Shown: positions 1 to 5,630 of the stretch, piece after piece
Numbering within the stretch: position 1 is the stretch's first letter
How the letters are laid out: every line of letters starts with the position of its first letter
NCBI GenBank assembly: GCA_964498785.1
Contig: CAZCJL010000130.1
Coordinates: forward strand, 1 to 18,011
DNA: 18,011 bases
Direction: 5' to 3'
Source: Mariaggregatimicrobium sp964498785
GTDB lineage: Bacteria > Zhuqueibacterota > Zhuqueibacteria > Thermofontimicrobiales > Thiofontviventaceae
Notes under the pieces: generated by a model
Databases searched by the model: none
The model's input: only the letters and a program-made list of their open reading frames with translations
What the model was told of the DNA's origin: nothing
Translations under genes and position numbers: made by a program

Positions 1-153
1 AAATACGACATAGAGGCAATCGTCCATATCTACCATAAAATATTGAGAAGATACAAGAAATATTCATTTACTGACGTCCAATTATTACAACTCATTGCTA
101 TTGTTCGTAATTTTTTTTTCATTATCTTAATATTTAACTTGTTTTTTATTTAA
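1..153 (+). CDS. Possible 3' end of an upstream gene (weak)
   Basis: Frame 1 is open from the window edge to a TAA at 151-153, giving about 50 residues, beginning KYDIEAIVHIYHKILRRYKK. The last fifteen or so residues are almost all Phe, Ile and Leu from an AT-rich run, which looks non-coding. I do not recognise the peptide. An open frame of 50 codons in DNA this AT-rich can arise by chance, and a weak terminator-like hairpin lies inside it, so this may be no gene at all. Confidence 0.2.
   Translation, partial: KYDIEAIVHIYHKILRRYKKYSFTDVQLLQLIAIVRNFFFIILIFNLFFI
84..119 (+). terminator. Weak intrinsic terminator-like hairpin with T-run
   Basis: ATTACAAC (84-91) can pair with GTT-C-GTAAT (103-111) with one bulged C, and nine T follow directly (111-119). 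The stem is GC-poor, so the call is tentative. It could end transcription coming from upstream of the window. Confidence 0.25.
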
Positions 154-411
154 TGTTTTATTATATTGTATCTAAAAAGCGCCAAAATATTCAATACGTT
201 CTTTTAACAAAACCACTTTCGATGTAACAATCGGTAGACACTAAACTTTCTCATTAACTATTGTGCAACCCACAATCGCTCATTAATCCGTGAATCGCTC
301 CCTGATAATTTTCAATTTTGGCTGAACATATTTAATTTGTTGTTATATATGCATATAAAAGTACATACAACATAACGCGCACAAAATAAAATCAACGATG
401 GGAGATAGCAA
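154..411 (+). promoter_or_regulatory. Gene-free upstream region of the sigma-54 activator, with dyads
   Basis: No convincing gene is visible on either strand. The region holds TTGTATC-TAAAAA-GCGCCAA (166-185), an imperfect 7-6-7 dyad; its left part (TTGTATCTAAAA, 166-177) is the exact reverse complement of 1897-1908 in the next intergenic region. It also holds a perfect short dyad ATTGTG-CAACC-CACAAT (260-276) and a direct repeat AATCGCTC (274-281 and 293-300). I see no -24/-12 promoter here and no convincing -35/-10 pair, although AT-rich hexamers occur around 341-350. These may be operator sites for autoregulation of the downstream activator; that is inference. Confidence 0.3.
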
Positions 412-1779
412 ATGCATAAAGTTTTGTTAATATCAAACAACGATGATTTAATTAGCAATCAATTGAAATACATAAACAAGTCAGGTTGTATTTGTCATAA
501 TACAGATAATGAGGAGACAGCAATTAATCTTATTTCCGAAAAAAAACCTGATGTAATCATAGATGAATTACACACCCCCGGCGAAAAGAGTATCGAATTA
601 GTAAAGATTGCACATAAAGCAAAGCCACACATTCCTGTCATCTTCATTTCTGATGAAAGAAATATAGACCACGCGATTGCTACCTTAAAAGCAGGAGCAT
701 TTGATTATATTACAAATTCAATTTCAAATAAAAAATTAGTTGAACTTATTAATGAAGCGCTCTCATCAACTTCACTCGATATTGATGAACCTGTTGCAGA
801 TATTGACACCACAAATTCTGTTTCTCTTGAAGATGTTCTTGGAATAAGTAAAGCAGTGACAGAAGTCGCGGAAAGAGTTCAAAAAGTCGCTCAATCAGAT
901 GCTAACGTATTTATATACGGTGAATCAGGCACGGGCAAAGAATTAATCGCTAAAAATATCCATCGATTGAGCAAGCGAAAAAATAATCCGTTTATTCCGT
1001 TGGATTGTGTCGCACTTCCACCATCTTTATTGGAAAGTGAGATATTCGGTTTTGAACAAGGCGCCTTCACCGGCGCCATAAAATCCAAACCCGGTGTGAT
1101 TGAACTGGCAGACGGCGGGACTCTTTTTCTGGATGAAATTGTTGAATTAGCGCCCCACTTGCAAACCAAACTATTACGAGTTTTCCAGGAGCGCCAGTTC
1201 AGGCGGATTGGCGGAACAGCATTAAAAAATGTGAATGTCAGAATCATATCGGCCTCAAATATCGATCCAAAGAAAGCGTTGGATGACAAAACGTTAAGAC
1301 TGGATCTGTATTATCGGTTAAATGTTGTCCCTATTTTTTTACCTCCGTTACGGGAGCGAAAAGAGGATATTCCCGTATTAATCGAACATTTCATAAAAAA
1401 ATATAATCCGGCATGCCCTCGGGAAATTACAGGCATTACGAATGAAGCGTTACGATATCTGAAAAATTATGACTGGCCTGGTAATATTCGCGAGTTACAG
1501 AATGCGATTGAAAACGCCATGTCCATGACGTATCACAATAAAATTTGTCTAAAAGATTTGCCTGAATCCGTCGTTGAAAATAAAATAATCACACCAGATG
1601 AAGAGTTCGAAGAATTGGATTTTAAATCTGCTAAAAATAAATACTTAAATCTATTTTATAACCAATACTTTGATCGACTCTTTAAAAAACACAATGGCAA
1701 TATTTCAAAAATAGCCAAAGAAGCAGGGATCAGCCGAAGAACAATTTATCGAATATTAAATAACCTTAACAAACTGTAA
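412..1779 (+). CDS. Sigma-54-dependent transcriptional activator with degenerate receiver domain
   Basis: This 455-residue protein is a bacterial enhancer-binding protein. Domain order is a receiver-like domain (about 3-118), an AAA+ sigma-54 interaction domain (about 140-380) and a C-terminal Fis-type helix-turn-helix (about 427-452, ending GISRRTIYRILNN). The AAA+ part has Walker A GESGTGKE (170-177), the sigma-54-contacting GAFTGA loop (217-222) and Walker B FLDE with D241 and E242, so it should hydrolyse ATP and remodel RNA polymerase-sigma-54. The receiver is odd. The acidic pair is S8/N9, the phospho-acceptor position is Glu52 (IIDELHTPG), and the usual Lys-Pro is N102-S103, so ordinary aspartate phosphorylation is unlikely. 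The start is supported by GGGAGA at 400-405, six bases upstream. A plausible target is the -24/-12 promoter at 1982-1997. Related activators (PrsR type) sit in other EPS clusters. Confidence 0.93.
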   Translation: MHKVLLISNNDDLISNQLKYINKSGCICHNTDNEETAINLISEKKPDVIIDELHTPGEKSIELVKIAHKAKPHIPVIFISDERNIDHAIATLKAGAFDYITNSISNKKLVELINEALSSTSLDIDEPVADIDTTNSVSLEDVLGISKAVTEVAERVQKVAQSDANVFIYGESGTGKELIAKNIHRLSKRKNNPFIPLDCVALPPSLLESEIFGFEQGAFTGAIKSKPGVIELADGGTLFLDEIVELAPHLQTKLLRVFQERQFRRIGGTALKNVNVRIISASNIDPKKALDDKTLRLDLYYRLNVVPIFLPPLRERKEDIPVLIEHFIKKYNPACPREITGITNEALRYLKNYDWPGNIRELQNAIENAMSMTYHNKICLKDLPESVVENKIITPDEEFEELDFKSAKNKYLNLFYNQYFDRLFKKHNGNISKIAKEAGISRRTIYRILNNLNKL

Positions 1780-1888
1780 TTTTCTACGATATATTTGTTT
1801 TTTTTGTCAATATATGCTATTTTGTTCCCCGATTGTTACATATTATAAGATATTAAATATATGTCGCTTATACATTTATTTATCCTAT

Positions 1889-1908
1889 TTGTATCATTTT
1901 AGATACAA
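1889..1908 (+). promoter_or_regulatory. Perfect dyad, candidate enhancer (UAS) for the sigma-54 activator
   Basis: TTGTATC-ATTTTA-GATACAA is a perfect inverted repeat with 7-base arms and a 6-base spacer. Its centre lies about 110 bases upstream of the start expected from the -24/-12 promoter at 1982-1997, the usual distance for an enhancer-binding protein site. The right-hand 12 bases recur inverted at 166-177, upstream of the activator gene itself. Binding by the 412-1779 protein is inference. An ordinary hairpin in an AT-rich spacer is the alternative. Confidence 0.45.
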
Positions 1909-1981
1909 TTTATCAAAAAATTTGCTACCAAATAGGCCCGCCATTTTTTCTATATCTCCCGTTATTCAGGGAAACTCTTAA

Positions 1982-1997
1982 TTGGTATAATATTTGC
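1982..1997 (+). promoter_or_regulatory. Sigma-54 (-24/-12) promoter
   Basis: The sequence reads TTGG-TATA-ATAT-TTGC. It matches the sigma-54 consensus YTGGCACG-N4-TTGC at the whole -24 core (TTGG), at the A of CACG and at the whole -12 core (TTGC), with the exact GG-N10-GC spacing. Transcription would start near 2009, giving a leader of about 57 bases before the receiver gene at 2066. The gene immediately upstream encodes a sigma-54 activator. A TATAAT hexamer (1986-1991) lies inside the same stretch, so a sigma-70 promoter is the competing reading, but I find no good -35 hexamer 16-18 bases before it. Confidence 0.6.
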
Positions 1998-2039
1998 GAG
2001 TAAAATTCACTCGTTGCTGTGCAGCATCATAATATCGTA

Positions 2040-2060
2040 CTCCATCTTAGAAAATGGAGG
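2040..2060 (+). promoter_or_regulatory. Hairpin covering the Shine-Dalgarno of the receiver gene
   Basis: CTCCAT (2040-2045) is complementary to ATGGAG (2054-2059), and the latter contains most of the strong Shine-Dalgarno GGAGG (2056-2060) for the ATG at 2066. If this folds in the transcript, ribosome access is reduced. Two further short dyads lie just upstream: CGAGT...ACTCG (1997-2013) and TGCTG-TG-CAGCA (2015-2026). The six-base stem is modest, so control of translation is only a suggestion. Confidence 0.35.
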
Positions 2061-2065
2061 CATAA

Positions 2066-2500
2066 ATGATAAAAGAAGTACGGTCTTTGATTATCGCAAC
2101 AGAAGACAGTGAGGTGATAAATCAACTTAGCAACATCATTTTAGAAGAAGATTTTTCAATAATCATCGAGAAATCACAGACCAAATCAATTTTAAAAGCA
2201 CTAGAACGTCATGTCGATCTATTAATTCTCGACCTTGCCCAACCCGATGCATCGAAAATGGATTTACTCAACATCATTCGAAAAACTCGTCCGCGTTTAC
2301 CAATCATCATTTTATCCGAAGATAACTCGATCGAAACCTTGAGAGAATTTGCAGCAGCAAGTGTTTTTTATTGTGCGCTTAAGCCGATTATTAAAAATGA
2401 AATTAAAAAAGTAATCCAAGCAGTCACTCGCACAGACCAAAAAGAAAATGAAATGAAAAGCCTGTTTTATGAGAAAATACAGAAATTGAAAAAAACCTGA
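2066..2500 (+). CDS. Stand-alone response-regulator receiver protein
   Basis: This 144-residue protein is a single CheY-like receiver domain (about 5-122) with a short charged, probably helical tail and no output domain. Key residues are mostly present. D56 (LILDLAQP) is at the phospho-acceptor site, S84 is at the Thr/Ser switch position and K106-P107 is the conserved Lys-Pro. The acidic pocket is reduced to T12-E13. It should therefore be phosphorylated by a histidine kinase not encoded in this window. A strong GGAGG (2056-2060) five bases before the ATG fixes the start. It lies between the activator gene and the EPS genes and has its own sigma-54 promoter match. A plausible role is as the phosphorylatable partner of the activator, whose own receiver is degenerate, or as a direct regulator of the EPS machinery. 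Both ideas are inference. Confidence 0.88.
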   Translation: MIKEVRSLIIATEDSEVINQLSNIILEEDFSIIIEKSQTKSILKALERHVDLLILDLAQPDASKMDLLNIIRKTRPRLPIIILSEDNSIETLREFAAASVFYCALKPIIKNEIKKVIQAVTRTDQKENEMKSLFYEKIQKLKKT

Positions 2501-2526
2501 TTTGTTTTAGCTTCATAAATTAAAAA

Positions 2527-2605
2527 GGCTACCAGTTGACCCGCGAAAGTCATTGAACTGGTAGCCCTGATGCCAGAGAGGGATTTTTTTATCCCGCTGT
2601 TGGCA
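2527..2605 (+). promoter_or_regulatory. Two adjacent hairpins: EPS leader structure or terminator
   Basis: Hairpin 1 has perfect 11-base arms, GGCTACCAGTT (2527-2537) with AACTGGTAGCC (2556-2566). Its loop contains a further GAC...GTC pairing (2538-2540 with 2549-2551). Four bases later, hairpin 2 pairs TGCCA (2571-2575) with TGGCA (2601-2605) around an inner GGGAT-T6-ATCCC stem (2580-2595), separated by a small internal loop. The structure begins 27 bases after the receiver stop codon and ends 95 bases before the SLBB gene. Neither hairpin is followed by a clean run of T (only ATTTT after the second), so this is not a textbook intrinsic terminator. It could be a terminator for the receiver gene, an attenuator, or the RNA target of the NusG paralogue at 10932. 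It matches no riboswitch class I can recognise. Confidence 0.5.
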
Positions 2606-2700
2606 ATTTTAATATATAAATAATTTTCGTGAAAATCAATAAAATTTTCAATTCATTTATTTCGGAAAATAATTAATTTACACTCAGGAACGTTAATTTA

Positions 2701-3252
2701 ATGATAAATCGATACAATTTATACATTATAATTATTGTCCCTATTCTCCTGTTTTGCTTAACCTCACTTTATTCACAGCAAGAATTCATTAGAAAGGATC
2801 AATACCAAATTGGCCCGGATGAAAGGTTGATGATAACAGTCCATATCTGGGGAGAAGTGCGCATTCCAGGTGAATATTTGGTACCGGATGATACAGACAT
2901 TTTGGAGCTTATTTCCAAAGCCGGCGGTCCAACGGAGTTTTCTAACCTGGGCAAGATAAAAATAACCCGGGGATTAACAGGTATTCAATCAAGCAATAAT
3001 CCGGGGAAAACGGGCATGAGAGGCGCGCCTTATCACTCCAAGTTTACATATCAAAATAATAAAGAAGTTATAGAATTAAATCTAAAAAAAATATTAGATA
3101 ACAGAGATTATCAAAAAAATTTACCAACACTCCAACCAGGCGATACAATCAGAATTGGGAGAAACACATGGTTTAAATGGCAGGCCATAATACGGGTTAT
3201 TTCTCAATTAGCAATTGTCGCCCAGGTGTGGTATTGGTACAGCCGGGAATAA
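2701..3252 (+). CDS. Short SLBB-domain polysaccharide export protein
   Basis: This 183-residue protein starts with a hydrophobic signal segment (about 8-26, then SQQEF). An SLBB (soluble ligand-binding beta-grasp) domain follows at about 36-92, with the characteristic WGEVRIPGEYLVP and LISKAGGPTEFSNLGKIKITR patterns. The protein ends with a hydrophobic stretch (about 160-179) and a short YSRE tail. SLBB domains occur in Wza-type outer-membrane export channels, but this protein is about half the usual length and lacks a recognisable N-terminal Poly_export domain. It may be an accessory periplasmic or inner-membrane protein of the export machine rather than the channel. It lies directly before the Wzc-like kinase, as wza precedes wzc. 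AGGAA at 2686-2690 serves the ATG. Confidence 0.82.
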   Translation: MINRYNLYIIIIVPILLFCLTSLYSQQEFIRKDQYQIGPDERLMITVHIWGEVRIPGEYLVPDDTDILELISKAGGPTEFSNLGKIKITRGLTGIQSSNNPGKTGMRGAPYHSKFTYQNNKEVIELNLKKILDNRDYQKNLPTLQPGDTIRIGRNTWFKWQAIIRVISQLAIVAQVWYWYSRE

Positions 3253-3257
3253 ATCCC

Positions 3258-5621
3258 ATGTATGATGAACAGGAACAAATAGATTTTACCAGAGTATTCA
3301 AAGTCCTTGATCGACGAAAATGGTTGATTATCAGTTGCCTGATTGGCGTTTTAGGTTCTGTCATTGCTCTGAACCATTTGGCAACGCCAGTATATAAAGC
3401 CGACACCACAATCGTTTTCGAAGAACAAAAAGGACCAGCAGCGTCCATTAATCCGTTTAAAATTTCACTAACAAAAAGCTTCATCACCAATCAAATCGAA
3501 GAAATTAAAAGTCGGTCTTTATCAGAGGAAGTCCGCTATGAACTACCCATTGCAATTTTGAATACATTTAAATTACCCAAAAATCCGGAACCTGATTTTA
3601 ATAAGGAAAATTATATCGCCAGAGTGATTCAGAAAAACATATCAGCAAGTTCTATCACCAATTCAGAAGTCATAAAAATAGAAGTGGAAGCCAATTCACC
3701 AATTGCCGCCAAAATCATCGCCAATACAGTCGCCGAAGTTCTTCGCAAACGAAATCTCGAAGTTCGTAGGGAGGAAACAAGTAATGTTAGGCAAATCATC
3801 GAGGATCAATTGTCCACCTTTAAAAATCAATTGGATAATGCAGAAATCGCATTAAAAGACTTCAAAGAAAATAGCAATGTCACTGTGATCGATAAAGAAG
3901 CAGAAGAAATATTTAAGCGAATTACAGAAGCTGAAATTGTGTACAATCAGGCAAAAGCGAATCTGGATGCGGCCAATAAAAGATTAGCCTATATTCAAAC
4001 TAAGCTTTCAGATGAACGCAAGGAGCTTATTCCGCAAATCACGAAAATAACAAGTCCATGGGCGCAGAAATTAAAGCGACAGTTAGTGGAATTAGAAGTT
4101 CAGTATACAACCTTAAAAGTCCAGGATTATCCGGAAGATCATCCGAAAATGCAGTTGTTAAAACAAGAGATTGAACAGACAAAAAATAATTTAAAAAAAG
4201 AAAGCCTTAAAATCGCATCCGGCGAAAACATAGTCGATCCCATTACCCAAATTGAAAAATTTATGGAAGAATCCATATCGCTGGAAATTGAAATCCAGAC
4301 ATATCAGGCGCAGGAGCACGCGTTGAAGGAAGTTATTGATAATTATAAACTTAGTTTAACGACAATTCCGAACAAGGAATTACGGTTGGCTCAACTGCTG
4401 CGGGATAAGGACGTCAATGAAAACATTTATATGATGCTGCTGCAAAAACGGGAAGAAGCCAAAATTGCCGAAGCAGAACGTGTGGGAAATATCCGCATCA
4501 TCGATCCCGCGAAAACGCCAAGCAGACCTGTCAAACCGAGAAAACTTTTAAATCTTGTATTAGGATTTATTTTAGGATCAATTATGGGCCTGGGTCTTGC
4601 GTTCTTATTCGAATATCTGGACACCAGCATCAAATCCATTGAAGATGCCGAACGGAGCATGAATTTAAATGTTTTGGGAACCATTCCAACCATTCGAAAA
4701 AATACAGCCGCTACCTCCGACCTGATTCCGGAGCGACGCAAACATTCAAAAGCCGCGGAGCTTATCTCCCGCCTTGTCACTGAATTTAACCCCAAATCAC
4801 CCGAAGCAGAAGCATTTCGCACTTTGCGAACGAATTTGCAATTCACCGGAATCGATTCGCCTGTAAAAACAATTTTGATAACCAGTTCCAATCCGGGCGA
4901 AGGGAAATCTCTGATATCCTCAAATTTGAGCATTACCACAGCTCAAATGGGATTACGAACGTTATTGATTGATGCTGACCTCAGAAAACCGATCCAGCAT
5001 ATTTTGTTCAGAAAACGACGGCAACCAGGTTTTATCAATGTGATATGCCAAAATTCAAATATCCGCGAAGATGGCACAGTCTTAACGCAGGAATTTAAAA
5101 TTCGGGAGCCTGCAAGTATCTACAACGCAAACGGCAATTCCAAACCGTCTTTTACAAAAGAGGATCAAAAAGTGTTGGATGAAATTCAAAGCGGCCTCAT
5201 GCACTTGCGGTTTGATCTGGATAAAACTATATCAAAAACAAATATTCCGAATTTACATTTACTGACAGGAGGCGCAATTCCGCCAAATCCGTCGGAAATT
5301 TTGGCATCTAAAATTATGAAAAATATTTTAATCGAGTTGCGAAAGGATTACGACGCTATTTTCATTGATACCCCCCCAATAAACGTGGTCACTGACGCCG
5401 CTGTTTTAGGTTCTTATGTCGATGGGACGATTCTCGTCATTAAAACCGGTAGTAGCAGAGAATTAGACGCCAGGCGGGCAAAAGGATTACTGGAAAAGTC
5501 CAGATCCAAAATGCTTGGTCTTGTCATTAATCACTGCGAATCTGGTGATGGTTATTCCAAATATTATCATTATTATTCTGATAATAATAATAGTAAGTCA
5601 AAATCGAAAAGCAAAGTTTAG
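3258..5621 (+). CDS. Wzc-like chain-length regulator and tyrosine autokinase (BY-kinase)
   Basis: This inner-membrane polysaccharide co-polymerase has 787 residues. It contains a Wzz-type N-terminal region with a first membrane segment (about 19-40), a long periplasmic coiled-coil region, the VGNIRIIDPAKTPSRPVKPRK motif, a second membrane segment (about 427-450) and a cytoplasmic BY-kinase domain. Kinase motifs are Walker A with GEGKS (547-551), Walker A' LIDADLRKP (D572, D574) and Walker B FIDTPP (D704). The C-terminal tail has five clustered tyrosines (766, 769, 770, 772, 773), as in autophosphorylating kinases, then a Ser-Lys repeat. Residues about 595-658, between A' and B, are longer than in typical family members. 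I chose ATG 3258, six bases after the previous stop and preceded by a purine-rich GGGAA. The in-frame ATG at 3177 would overlap the upstream gene by 76 bases. Confidence 0.93.
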   Translation: MYDEQEQIDFTRVFKVLDRRKWLIISCLIGVLGSVIALNHLATPVYKADTTIVFEEQKGPAASINPFKISLTKSFITNQIEEIKSRSLSEEVRYELPIAILNTFKLPKNPEPDFNKENYIARVIQKNISASSITNSEVIKIEVEANSPIAAKIIANTVAEVLRKRNLEVRREETSNVRQIIEDQLSTFKNQLDNAEIALKDFKENSNVTVIDKEAEEIFKRITEAEIVYNQAKANLDAANKRLAYIQTKLSDERKELIPQITKITSPWAQKLKRQLVELEVQYTTLKVQDYPEDHPKMQLLKQEIEQTKNNLKKESLKIASGENIVDPITQIEKFMEESISLEIEIQTYQAQEHALKEVIDNYKLSLTTIPNKELRLAQLLRDKDVNENIYMMLLQKREEAKIAEAERVGNIRIIDPAKTPSRPVKPRKLLNLVLGFILGSIMGLGLAFLFEYLDTSIKSIEDAERSMNLNVLGTIPTIRKNTAATSDLIPERRKHSKAAELISRLVTEFNPKSPEAEAFRTLRTNLQFTGIDSPVKTILITSSNPGEGKSLISSNLSITTAQMGLRTLLIDADLRKPIQHILFRKRRQPGFINVICQNSNIREDGTVLTQEFKIREPASIYNANGNSKPSFTKEDQKVLDEIQSGLMHLRFDLDKTISKTNIPNLHLLTGGAIPPNPSEILASKIMKNILIELRKDYDAIFIDTPPINVVTDAAVLGSYVDGTILVIKTGSSRELDARRAKGLLEKSRSKMLGLVINHCESGDGYSKYYHYYSDNNNSKSKSKSKV

Positions 5622-5630
5622 AAAGGCAAT

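Noticed and set aside
318..346. TTGGCT...TGTTAT as a sigma-70 promoter, or TTGG as a sigma-54 -24 element for the activator gene
   Set aside because: The -10 match is poor, and no GC lies at the -12 position; the evidence is too weak to list as a promoter.
2527..2605. Cyclic-di-GMP (GEMM) or another known riboswitch
   Set aside because: GGTAGCC and a GCGAAAG loop look suggestive, but the conserved GEMM core (GGCAAACC and CGCAAAGCC) is missing and GGTAGCC is fully used in an 11-bp stem.
3177..3257. Upstream in-frame ATG extending the tyrosine kinase by 27 residues
   Set aside because: It would overlap the SLBB gene by 76 bases and adds a peptide unlike any Wzz N-terminus; ATG 3258 has better spacing.
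4427..4939. Long antisense open frame (170 codons) inside the kinase gene
   Set aside because: It mirrors the codon structure of a clearly coding + strand gene and its translation resembles no protein family.
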